A DNA stretch of 6,194 nt from Parcubacteria group bacterium CG1_02_39_15 (GTDB taxonomy: Bacteria; Patescibacteriota; Minisyncoccia; Minisyncoccales; Paceibacteraceae). Below the pieces are notes generated by a model that did no database searches, had not been told where the DNA came from, and worked only from the letters and a program-made list of their open reading frames with translations. Shown one piece after another: positions 1 through 6,035 of the stretch (positions are counted from its first letter, which is position 1; the number at the start of each line of letters is the position of its first letter). Position numbers and translations under genes: made by a program. The stretch is taken from the NCBI GenBank assembly GCA_001872265.1, contig MNWE01000013.1, positions 1 through 6,194 of the forward strand, in the 5' to 3' direction.

Positions 1-1987
1 CCAAAATCGGTTTTAATTTTAAATGCAAATATTCAACTTTTTTCTTTTTGTGTTTCCCGGCAATATATTCAGGGATTAAAGCCATTGGACCCGGTCGATA
101 AAGAGCAACCATAGCGATAATATCTTCAAACTCAGTCGGTTTTAATTGTTTGAGATATCTTCGCATCCCGTCGCTCTCCAATTGAAATACGCCTACTGTT
201 TCGCCGGCCTGGAAAAGTTTAAAAACATTTTTATCGTCTAAGGGAATAGTTTCAATATCAATTTTCTTTCCTTGAACTTTATAAATTCTGGCTAAAGTGT
301 CTTCGATAATGGTCAGATTTTTCAGCCCTAAAAAATCCATCTTTAAAAGGCCTAAATCTTCAATCGAATGCATTTCGTATTGGGTAACAATAGCTTGGTC
401 GTCTTGGGTGGGATGCTGGAGAGGAACAATATTATCCAAGGGCTCGGCAGAAATTACCACGCCACAAGCGTGGGTTGAAGCGTGCCTAGCAACGCCCTCT
501 AATTTTTTAGCAAAATCAATTAATTTTTTAGCTTGAGGATCTTCTAAATAAGCCTGACGAAACTCATCTACACTAGCTAAGGTTTGGTCTAGGGTTGAGC
601 CAAAAGGAATCATTTTGGCGATTTGGTCGCAATAGCTGTAAGCGTAGCTTAAAGCCCTTCCCACGTCTCTAACAACTGCTCTGGCTGCCATTGTCCCAAA
701 AGTAATTATTTGAGCCACTTTGTCTTTTCCATATTTTTGGGCAACGTATTCTATCACCTCATTTCTTCTCCTGTCGGTGAAATCAAGGTCGATATCGGGC
801 ATGGAAATTCTATCTGGATTTAAAAATCTTTCGAATAAAAGATTGTATTTTAAAGGATCAACATTAGTAATGTTTAGCAAATAAGCCACCAGAGAGCCGC
901 CAACCGAGCCTCGGCCTGGCCCAACAACAATTCTGTTTTGCTTTGCCCAATTAACAAAATCCTGAACAATCAAGAAATAGGGAGCGAAGCCAGTTTGTTT
1001 TATTACTGAGAGTTCATAATTTAATCTGTCCAAAACTTCTTTTTTAGGATTTGCTCCGTACCTTTTTTCGATTCCCTGCTGGCAAAGTTCAGCCAGATAT
1101 TCTTCCTGGTTTTTTCCCAAAGGCGCTTCAAACTTCGGCAGCTTAATTTTGCCCAACTCAAATTGAAAATTACACCGCTCGGCGATTTTCTGGGTATTTT
1201 CAATAGCTTGGGGCAAATCTTCAAAGTCTTTAATCATTTGTTCAGGGCTTCTCATCGAAAAGTCGTCTTCTCTCAGACTTAACCTTTCTGGGTCATTTGG
1301 GTCAGCTCCGGTGTTGATTAGCATTAAAATATCCTGGGCTTGGGCGTCCTCGGGCTTTAAATAGTGAACATCATTGGTGGCTACCAAAGGAATATTATAT
1401 TTTTTAGCCAAGGCAAGTATTCCTTTGTTGGCTACTTTCTGGTCATGGGAGTTGGGGTGATTCTGAATTTCTAAGTAAAAGTTATCTTTGCCAAAAATTT
1501 CTTGGTATCGCAGTGCGGTTTTTTCAGCTTCGGCTATTTTTCTTTGCAAAATCATCTTAGGAATTTTCCCAGCTAAACAGGCAGAAAGAGCAATCAGGCC
1601 AGCCGAGTGTTGAGCTAGCAATTCTTCGTCAGCTCTTGGTTTATAATAAAAGCCTTCCAAGTGGGCGCGCGTTAAAAGTTTGACTAAATTTTTATAACCT
1701 TCGGCATTCTTTACCAGTAAGACCAAATGATATCTTTTGTCGTCAATATTGGGTCTCTCTTGGTGCATGCTTTCAAAGGCCAGATAGATTTCAGCTCCAA
1801 TTATTGGCTTTATTCCTTTTTCTTGAGCTTTTTTGTAAAATTCTACTGCACCATAGATATTCCCATGGTCGGTTATGGCCACTGAATCCATGCCTAATTC
1901 TTTTACCCTATCTAAAATCTCGTCTATCTTGGGCAGACCATCCAACAAGGAGTAGTGTGAGTGGACGTGCAAATGAGTAAACTTCAT
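1..1987 (-). CDS. dnaE: DNA polymerase III alpha subunit, N-terminal 662 residues (partial, cut by window start)
   Basis: This is the replicative DNA polymerase catalytic subunit, reading leftward from ATG at 1987 and open to the window edge. About 57% of a typical protein of about 1,160 residues is present. Residues 1-210 form a PHP domain: HLHVHSHYSLLDG at 5-17, TDHGN at 39-43, GAE at 64-66, SACLAG at 135-140 and NDVHY at 205-209. The polymerase active site follows, with GPGRGSVGGS at 356-365 and PDIDLDF at 397-403. D400 and D402 match the E. coli catalytic D401 and D403. MDFLGL holds the third aspartate, D551. A finger motif ALYRPGPM lies near residue 640. The PHP metal ligands look intact, including both histidines of H7xH9 (one is Arg in E. 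coli), so intrinsic 3'-5' proofreading is plausible by inference. No intein or frameshift is seen in this part. The gene is divergent from rnhB with 19 bases between start codons, and no Shine-Dalgarno sequence is visible. Confidence 0.97.
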   Translation of the reverse strand, partial: MKFTHLHVHSHYSLLDGLPKIDEILDRVKELGMDSVAITDHGNIYGAVEFYKKAQEKGIKPIIGAEIYLAFESMHQERPNIDDKRYHLVLLVKNAEGYKNLVKLLTRAHLEGFYYKPRADEELLAQHSAGLIALSACLAGKIPKMILQRKIAEAEKTALRYQEIFGKDNFYLEIQNHPNSHDQKVANKGILALAKKYNIPLVATNDVHYLKPEDAQAQDILMLINTGADPNDPERLSLREDDFSMRSPEQMIKDFEDLPQAIENTQKIAERCNFQFELGKIKLPKFEAPLGKNQEEYLAELCQQGIEKRYGANPKKEVLDRLNYELSVIKQTGFAPYFLIVQDFVNWAKQNRIVVGPGRGSVGGSLVAYLLNITNVDPLKYNLLFERFLNPDRISMPDIDLDFTDRRRNEVIEYVAQKYGKDKVAQIITFGTMAARAVVRDVGRALSYAYSYCDQIAKMIPFGSTLDQTLASVDEFRQAYLEDPQAKKLIDFAKKLEGVARHASTHACGVVISAEPLDNIVPLQHPTQDDQAIVTQYEMHSIEDLGLLKMDFLGLKNLTIIEDTLARIYKVQGKKIDIETIPLDDKNVFKLFQAGETVGVFQLESDGMRRYLKQLKPTEFEDIIAMVALYRPGPMALIPEYIAGKHKKKKVEYLHLKLKPIL

Positions 1988-1990
1988 AAT
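1962..1990 (+). promoter_or_regulatory. Weak candidate rnhB promoter
   Basis: TGGACG (1962-1967, four of six consensus bases) and CATAAT (1985-1990, five of six) are 17 bases apart. The rnhB ATG follows 16 bases later. The element lies inside the first codons of divergent dnaE. TATAAG at 1995-2000 is an alternative -10 that would give a leaderless message. Neither is strong. Confidence 0.3.
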
Positions 1991-1998
1991 ATTATATA

Positions 1999-2027
1999 AG
2001 TATAGTATGAGACAACCAAATTTTCAA
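1999..2027 (-). promoter_or_regulatory. Candidate dnaE promoter (near-leaderless)
   Basis: On the minus strand TTGAAA (2027-2022) and TATACT (2004-1999) are separated by exactly 17 bases. The dnaE ATG begins 11 bases after the -10 element, so the leader would be only about 5 bases. That fits the absence of a Shine-Dalgarno sequence. The element lies across the rnhB start codon, so the -35 box is inside rnhB codons 6-7. Found by eye; AT-rich DNA gives chance matches. Confidence 0.5.
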
Positions 2028-3818
2028 GAACGCGAGCAAAGCGAAGCGTGGAGAAGAGAACGAAGTTCTCTTCGAGAGGAAAAAAAGTTATGGAGAAGGG
2101 GATATAAAAGAGTAGCTTGTTTGGACGAGGCCGGAAGAGGTTGCGAAAAACCCGACGCTGAAGTGTTAACCAACAATGGTTGGAAGTTTTACTCTAATAT
2201 TAATTTAAAAGATAGGGTATTGTCCTATACTGATGCAGGTTTCATAAAGTGGCAAAAAATAGAAAAAGTTATAGAAAAAGACTTTGAAGGAAAACTTTTA
2301 GAATTAAAAAACAGGAGTATCAATATAGTTGTTACGCCTAATCATTACTTTACTATTCTTAGAAGAGTTTTTAAAAGAGATAAAAAAGACAATAATAGAT
2401 TAAAATTAGTTGGGTACAAAACAAGAAAAGAAAGAAAAAAAGTAACTGATTTACTTGATAATGATTTTATACCACGAGGAGGCAAGTGGAAAGGAAGAAA
2501 TAAAGAATTTTTTAAATTACCCAAAGTAGATAGAAATAAAGAGAAATGTATAGATATTAGATTATGGACTGCTTTTTTAGGAATATTTTTATCAGAAGGC
2601 TCTACTCATTACGATAAGAAAAAGGGTTCGTATAGAATAACTATTTCTCAAAATGAAAATGCTCCTCAGAATAAGTATAAAAAAATTTATAGTTTACTAA
2701 GAAAACTTCCATTTAGGTTTAACAAATTTAAAGAGGGTTTTACTTGTTATAATAAACAGCTATATACATACTTAAAACAATTCGGAAATCGCTATAATAA
2801 ATTTATATCTAAAGATATCAAAGAATTACCTCTGGATTTATTAACTACCCTCATAAATTGGATGATATTAGGTGACGGAGCTTGTTACATTGGTGAAAAT
2901 AGAAAAAAAGTTTGTGTATATTATACTACATCTAAAAGATTGAAAGATGATTTTGAAGAAATTCTATTGAAAGCAGGATGGACATATCATACAAGCGCAA
3001 GAGAACCGAGAGCTGGTTTGATAGAAGGTAGAATAATTAAAAAAGAAAATCGAGTTCCTTGTTTTGAAATTCGTTTGCGCAGAAATAATAAAGCTGTAGT
3101 AAAACATTTACATAAGAAAGAAATATTTTATAAGGGAAAAGTTTTTTGTCTCCAACTTTCTAAGTATCATAATTTTTATGTAAGACGGAATGGCACAGGA
3201 TATTTTACGGGTAATAGTTTAGCAGGCCCGGTGGTAGCGGCTACAGTAATAATTAAAGATAAAAAACTAAATCGTGCCAAACTATTGAGGTTGAACCTCG
3301 ATAGTATTAAAGATTCTAAGCAATTGACACCCAAAAGAAGAAAAGAACTTTACAAAATTTTGACAAAGAGTCCGCAAATAGAGTGGGGGATAGGTCGGAT
3401 TTCAGAAAAGGTGATTGATAAAATAAATATTTTAGAAGCAACAAAATTGGCAATGATCCGGGCTATAAAAAATCTAACAAAAAAATTAAAAAAACCAAAA
3501 AGTCAAAAATTCCACGATCGTGGCAAAAATGGGAAAATTGATTTTTTGATTCTTGACGGAAAGATGAAGCTGGACTTGCCGATCCTCCAAAAATCAATTG
3601 TTAAAGCCGATGAAAAAGTTTTTTCTTGCAGCGCTGCTTCAATTATTGCTAAAGTAACTCGTGACGGAATAATGGAAAGATACCATAAAAAATACCCTTG
3701 CTATGGTTTTGACCAGCACAAAGGCTACCCAACAAAATACCACTTTAAAATGTTAAAAAAATACGGCGGTTGTAAAATTCATCGTCAATCCTTTTCCCCA
3801 TTGAAAAGGCTTGTTTAA
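2007..3818 (+). CDS. rnhB: Ribonuclease HII precursor interrupted by an intein
   Basis: RNase HII cuts the RNA strand of RNA-DNA hybrids and nicks 5' of single ribonucleotides in duplex DNA. The reading frame has 603 codons, against 200-260 for the family, because residues 46-403 are an intein. Removing it leaves 245 residues. The N-extein (1-45) ends in CLDEAGRG with catalytic D40 and E41 and the GRG substrate-reading motif. The C-extein (404-603) starts SLAGPVVAA and continues with LILDGK (D517), KADEKVFSCSAASIIAKVTRD (D535 as fourth carboxylate) and the C-terminal block YGFDQHKGYPT...HRQSFSP. All four metal ligands are therefore present but split 2+2 across the intein. The N-terminal segment, about residues 8-25, is rich in Arg, Glu and Ser and coincides with a palindromic insert. 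The start at 2007 is chosen because MRQPNF...EKKLWRRGYKRVACLDEAG fits the family N-terminus. No Shine-Dalgarno sequence is visible. It heads the plus-strand gene series, 21 bases before rpmF. Confidence 0.96.
   Translation: MRQPNFQEREQSEAWRRERSSLREEKKLWRRGYKRVACLDEAGRGCEKPDAEVLTNNGWKFYSNINLKDRVLSYTDAGFIKWQKIEKVIEKDFEGKLLELKNRSINIVVTPNHYFTILRRVFKRDKKDNNRLKLVGYKTRKERKKVTDLLDNDFIPRGGKWKGRNKEFFKLPKVDRNKEKCIDIRLWTAFLGIFLSEGSTHYDKKKGSYRITISQNENAPQNKYKKIYSLLRKLPFRFNKFKEGFTCYNKQLYTYLKQFGNRYNKFISKDIKELPLDLLTTLINWMILGDGACYIGENRKKVCVYYTTSKRLKDDFEEILLKAGWTYHTSAREPRAGLIEGRIIKKENRVPCFEIRLRRNNKAVVKHLHKKEIFYKGKVFCLQLSKYHNFYVRRNGTGYFTGNSLAGPVVAATVIIKDKKLNRAKLLRLNLDSIKDSKQLTPKRRKELYKILTKSPQIEWGIGRISEKVIDKINILEATKLAMIRAIKNLTKKLKKPKSQKFHDRGKNGKIDFLILDGKMKLDLPILQKSIVKADEKVFSCSAASIIAKVTRDGIMERYHKKYPCYGFDQHKGYPTKYHFKMLKKYGGCKIHRQSFSPLKRLV
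2053..2073. repeat. Palindromic insert in the rnhB N-terminus
   Basis: GAAGAGAAC (2053-2061) and GTTCTCTTC (2065-2073) form a perfect 9-bp stem with a GAA loop. It encodes part of the Arg/Ser/Glu-rich stretch before the family-typical EKKLWRRGY. The same layout, GAAGAG plus three variable base pairs and a 3-base loop, recurs at 6015-6035 in the non-coding region. It looks like an in-frame dispersed palindromic element comparable to Rickettsia palindromic elements. That comparison is inference. Confidence 0.55.
2142..3215 (+). mobile_element. Intein with LAGLIDADG homing endonuclease inside RNase HII
   Basis: This protein-splicing element has 358 residues (C46 to N403 of the precursor) and lies in frame between G45 and S404. 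Block A starts at C46, with D50, V53 and T55, then KDRVLS at 68-73. Block B is VTPNHYF at 109-115, holding the TxxH pair T110/H113. LAGLIDADG motif 1 is FLGIFLSEGS (190-199, acidic E197) and motif 2 is WMILGDGA (285-292, acidic D290). Block F is VFCLQLSKYHNFYV at 379-392, and block G is GYFTGN followed by Ser+1. The residue before the final Asn is Gly, not the usual His. Block F has Cys381 where class 1 inteins usually have Asp. Family knowledge says an endonuclease of this type cuts intein-free alleles at the insertion site. Base composition is lower in GC than the neighbours: 18 of 60 bases at 2581-2640 against 28 of 60 at 4921-4980. Boundaries are fixed by the RNase HII alignment and the Cys1/Asn-Ser junctions. 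Splicing itself is inferred. Confidence 0.95.
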
Positions 3819-3829
3819 TATGTTATCAT
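3801..3829 (+). promoter_or_regulatory. Candidate promoter for rpmF-nusB-rnc-rpsP
   Basis: TTGAAA (3801-3806) and TATCAT (3824-3829) are 17 bases apart, with an extended -10 TG at 3821-3822. The rpmF ATG starts 10 bases after the -10, so the leader would be about 4 bases. The layout is nearly the same as the candidate dnaE promoter (TTGAAA, 17 bases, start codon 11 bases downstream). It lies across the end of rnhB and would let the ribosomal genes be expressed independently of the intein-bearing gene. Confidence 0.45.
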
Positions 3830-3839
3830 TTTTTATACT

Positions 3840-4148
3840 ATGGGTGGCGTACCAAAACAAAGACATACCAAATCAAGAAGAGACAAAAGAAGGTCTCAGA
3901 TTTTTTTGGAAAAACCAAGTTTGGCAAAATGTCCAAAATGCGGAAAACCGGTGTTGCCTCACACTGTTTGTTGGAATTGCGGATACTATAAAGGGACCGA
4001 AGTGATCGACGTTCTTAAGAAATTAACTAAAAAAGAAAGAAAGACAAAAGAAAAAGAGATCAAAGCTAAAGAAAAAGGATCCTCCTCCGCCAAGGCTACG
4101 GAGGACAAAGGAAAACCTTTAACTTGGGAAGAATTAAGCAAAAAGTAG
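3840..4148 (+). CDS. rpmF: Large-subunit ribosomal protein bL32 with extended tail
   Basis: bL32 is a small zinc-ribbon protein of the 50S subunit. The first 52 residues match the family: GVPKQRHTKSRRDKRRS at 3-19, then CPKCGKPVLPHTVCWNCGYYKG with zinc ligands C31, C34, C44 and C47. Family members are usually about 57-60 residues long. This one has 102, because a lysine/glutamate-rich tail follows residue 60. Inside the tail, residues about 80-90 (GSSSAKATEDK) are encoded by a palindromic element at 4083-4105. The ATG at 3840 is chosen because it places GVPK at the usual N-terminus. The gap to nusB is 3 bases, suggesting one message. The tail's function is not known. Confidence 0.95.
   Translation: MGGVPKQRHTKSRRDKRRSQIFLEKPSLAKCPKCGKPVLPHTVCWNCGYYKGTEVIDVLKKLTKKERKTKEKEIKAKEKGSSSAKATEDKGKPLTWEELSKK
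4083..4105. repeat. Palindromic element in the bL32 tail
   Basis: TCCTCCG (4083-4089) and CGGAGGA (4099-4105) are perfect inverted arms around a 9-base centre. The element is in frame and encodes part of SSSAKATEDK. Its right side, AAGGCTACGGAGGA, matches AAAGCTTCGGAGGG at 6093-6106 in 11 of 14 positions, so both probably belong to one dispersed family. Confidence 0.6.
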
Positions 4149-4151
4149 TTT

Positions 4152-4580
4152 ATGGCTTCCAGGCACTTATCGCGGTCAATCGCTATGCAGTCTCTCTATG
4201 AGTGGGATTTTTCTGGGAAGAAAACAGATTTAGAAAAAATCGTAGAGAGAAATGTCAAAGAGTTTGGGCCCGGGTTAGAAAACCCAAGTTTTGTTTGGGA
4301 ATTGGTAACCGGCGTAATTCAGCATCTTTCAAATATCGATAAAATCATTGAAAAGGCGGCGCCAGAATGGCCCATTAACCAAATCGGCATTGTTGATAGA
4401 AACGTTTTGCGAATTGGCTTATTCGAGCTTATCTACGAAGACAAAACCGCCGTTCCTCCAAAAGTGGCTATCAACGAAGCCATTGAATTAGCTAAATCTT
4501 TTGGCGGCGAGAGTTCAGGGAAATTTATCAATGGAGTTTTAGGAACGGTTTATAAAGAATTAGAAAAAGATAAAACATAA
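4152..4580 (+). CDS. nusB: Transcription antitermination factor NusB
   Basis: NusB binds boxA RNA together with ribosomal protein S10 (NusE) and supports antitermination, mainly of rRNA operons. The 142-residue length is normal for this all-helical protein. Recognisable family segments are ASRHLSRSIAMQSLYEWDF at 2-20 (the N-terminal RNA-binding helix with several Arg), VDRNVLRIGLFELIY at 81-95, and VAINEAIELAKSFGGESSGKFINGVLG at about 105-131. The ATG at 4152 lies 3 bases after the rpmF stop, indicating translational coupling, and no Shine-Dalgarno sequence is visible. Its position between a ribosomal protein gene and rnc fits a joint role in making rRNA. No anomalies are seen. Confidence 0.96.
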   Translation: MASRHLSRSIAMQSLYEWDFSGKKTDLEKIVERNVKEFGPGLENPSFVWELVTGVIQHLSNIDKIIEKAAPEWPINQIGIVDRNVLRIGLFELIYEDKTAVPPKVAINEAIELAKSFGGESSGKFINGVLGTVYKELEKDKT

Positions 4581-4598
4581 TTAACGAATTAAGAATCC

Positions 4599-5291
4599 AT
4601 GACGAAGGATTTTTCCCTCCTTGAAAAGAAATTAGGTTTAAAATTCAAAAAAAAGGACTTGCTGACCCAGGCTTTTTGCCACCGTTCCTATTTGAATGAA
4701 AATCCCAATTTCCCTTTAGAAAATAATGAAAGATTAGAATTTCTTGGCGACGCAGTTTTAGAATTAGCTATCACCGAATTTCTTTACAAAAAATATCCTA
4801 AAAAAAGCGAAGGAGAATTAACCAGCTGGCGGGCATCTTTAGTTAATACTAAAATGTTGGGAGATTTGGCTAAAGGCTTGGATTTTGATGATTTTCTTTT
4901 ACTTTCACGAGGCGAAGCAAAAGAACGAGGCAAAGCCCGACAATATATTTTAGCCAATACCTTCGAGGCTTTGGTAGGCGCAATTTATCTTGACCAAGGC
5001 TACGGGGCCTGTCAAAAACTCGTTGAGAAATATTTAACCGTGAAGATTCCCTACATTATTAAAGCCGGACTTTTAAGAGATTCAAAATCGCAATTTCAGG
5101 AGGAAGCCCAAGAGAAAAAGGGAATTACCCCCACATATAAAGTTTTAGACGAGTGGGGGCCAGACCATGCCAAACATTTTATTATCGGCATTTTTCTCGG
5201 CAAAGACCTTATGGCTAAAGGCGAAGGTTCCTCAAAACAAGAAGCCGAAGAGACAGCAGCCAAAAACGCGCTTGAAATTAAAAATTGGTAA
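4599..5291 (+). CDS. rnc: Ribonuclease III
   Basis: RNase III is a dimeric, Mg-dependent endonuclease that cuts double-stranded RNA, including the rRNA precursor stems. The 230-residue length is typical. The nuclease domain (about 1-155) contains the signature NNERLEFLGDAVL at 42-54, with E47 and D51 matching E. coli E41 and D45, and ILANTFEALVGAIYLD at 117-132, with E123 matching the essential E117. The residue equivalent to E. coli D114 is N120, a change in a metal-site neighbour. The double-stranded RNA-binding domain spans about 161-230, from DSKSQFQEEAQ to the KQEAEETAAKNAL helix. The start at 4599 gives a complete N-terminal helix. The gene is 18 bases after nusB and 3 bases before rpsP, so it is probably in the same operon. 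Confidence 0.97.
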   Translation: MTKDFSLLEKKLGLKFKKKDLLTQAFCHRSYLNENPNFPLENNERLEFLGDAVLELAITEFLYKKYPKKSEGELTSWRASLVNTKMLGDLAKGLDFDDFLLLSRGEAKERGKARQYILANTFEALVGAIYLDQGYGACQKLVEKYLTVKIPYIIKAGLLRDSKSQFQEEAQEKKGITPTYKVLDEWGPDHAKHFIIGIFLGKDLMAKGEGSSKQEAEETAAKNALEIKNW

Positions 5292-5294
5292 AAC

Positions 5295-5663
5295 ATGTTA
5301 GTCATTAGATTATTCAGAATAGGTAAAAAGAATCAACCATTTTTCAAGATAGTAGTTACAGATAAAAAGAAGCCCACAACCCACGGCCGTTTTGTGGAAG
5401 AGTTAGGTAATTATAATCCTTTGACCAAAGAAAAAGTTTTGAAGGCAGAGAGAATTAAATATTGGCTGTCAGTGGGAGCTAAGCCCTCTCCAACAATTCA
5501 TAATTTATTAGTTTCAGAAAAAATTATTGAAGGGAAAAAGATAGACGTGCATAAGAAACCGAAAACAAAAGCGGAAAAGCCCGCCGAAGAACCCAAAAAA
5601 GAAGAGAAACCCTTAGAAGAGGTAAAAAAAGAAGAAGTTCCGCCTTTGGAAGAAAAAAAATAA
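5295..5663 (+). CDS. rpsP: Small-subunit ribosomal protein bS16 with charged tail
   Basis: bS16 is an early-assembly protein of the 30S subunit. Residues 1-80 match the family: LVIRLFRIGKKNQPFFKIVV at 2-21, GRFVEELGNYNP at 31-42, and the helix with RIKYWLSVGAKPSPTIHNLL at about 53-72. The usual protein is about 80-90 residues. This one has 122, because a low-complexity Lys/Glu/Pro tail follows residue 85. The start codon is 3 bases after the rnc stop, and no Shine-Dalgarno sequence is visible. The genes that often follow rpsP elsewhere (rimM, trmD, rplS) are absent. A terminator hairpin comes 18 bases after the stop, so rpsP is the last gene of the series. Confidence 0.96.
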   Translation: MLVIRLFRIGKKNQPFFKIVVTDKKKPTTHGRFVEELGNYNPLTKEKVLKAERIKYWLSVGAKPSPTIHNLLVSEKIIEGKKIDVHKKPKTKAEKPAEEPKKEEKPLEEVKKEEVPPLEEKK

Positions 5664-5681
5664 TATACAAAAGCGTTAAAC

Positions 5682-5720
5682 AGGGCTCCACTTGTGATAT
5701 GTGGAGCCCTTGACATTTTT
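5682..5720 (+). terminator. Intrinsic terminator of the rpsP operon
   Basis: AGGGCTCCAC (5682-5691) and GTGGAGCCCT (5701-5710) form a perfect 10-bp GC-rich stem with a 9-base loop. The T-run is displaced: TGACA intervenes before TTTTT at 5716-5720, so termination may be incomplete. The last stem base is also the first base of the next promoter's -35 box. Confidence 0.65.
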
Positions 5721-5737
5721 GAAACATATGCTATAAT
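5710..5737 (+). promoter_or_regulatory. Consensus sigma-70 type promoter
   Basis: TTGACA (5710-5715) and TATAAT (5732-5737) both match the consensus perfectly. They are 16 bases apart, with an extended -10 TG at 5729-5730. Transcription would start near 5744. No credible protein gene follows, which suggests a strongly expressed structural RNA or a long leader. Confidence 0.8.
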
Positions 5738-5988
5738 ACAGGTGTAAGAGGGAAGAAGGAATAAATCTTTTTCCTCTAAGAAATTAAAAGAAAAAGATTT
5801 GCTCCTTGTCATCGTTCCGTATATCGCGAGAAAGAGAAGGTAGAGCCAATGGTAAGGTTGAAGATTTGTTGGTCTCTCGGGAATATGGGTGATTCGAATC
5901 AATCGCGAGCTCACCCAGTTCCTGAGAGTATCAACAGTCTTCCCTTACTGCTCTCCTCCTCTTCTTGTCAATTTTCTTCAGCATCCGA

Positions 5989-6005
5989 GCCCGCCCAGGG
6001 CGGGC
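5989..6005. repeat. GC-rich palindrome
   Basis: GCCCGCCC and GGGCGGGC flank a single central A. This is far more GC-rich than the surroundings and lies inside the long inverted repeat at 5951-6078. It is likely a separate short palindromic element. Confidence 0.6.
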
Positions 6006-6014
6006 GAAGGTAAA

Positions 6015-6035
6015 GAAGAGGATAAAATCCTCTTC
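6015..6035. repeat. Palindrome related to the rnhB insert
   Basis: GAAGAGGAT (6015-6023) and ATCCTCTTC (6027-6035) form a perfect 9-bp stem with an AAA loop. The outer six base pairs and the 3-base loop size are the same as at 2053-2073. The inner three pairs differ but stay complementary. Confidence 0.6.

Noticed and set aside
2142..3215. Gene fusion or group I/II intron instead of intein
   Set aside because: The insert is fully in frame without stops, begins with Cys, ends Asn-Ser, and carries splicing blocks A, B, F and G. An RNA intron would not need these.
3811..4005. 64-codon frame starting inside the rnhB end
   Set aside because: It overlaps rpmF in another frame, and bL32 is clearly the real product.
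5498..5914. 138-codon minus-strand frame opposite rpsP
   Set aside because: It is the shadow of the Lys/Glu-rich rpsP tail, which gives Phe/Ser/Leu runs on the other strand, and it crosses the terminator and promoter.
5887..5916. tRNA because of GATTCGAATC, which resembles a T-loop
   Set aside because: The flanking bases do not form a T-stem, and no acceptor or anticodon arm is present.
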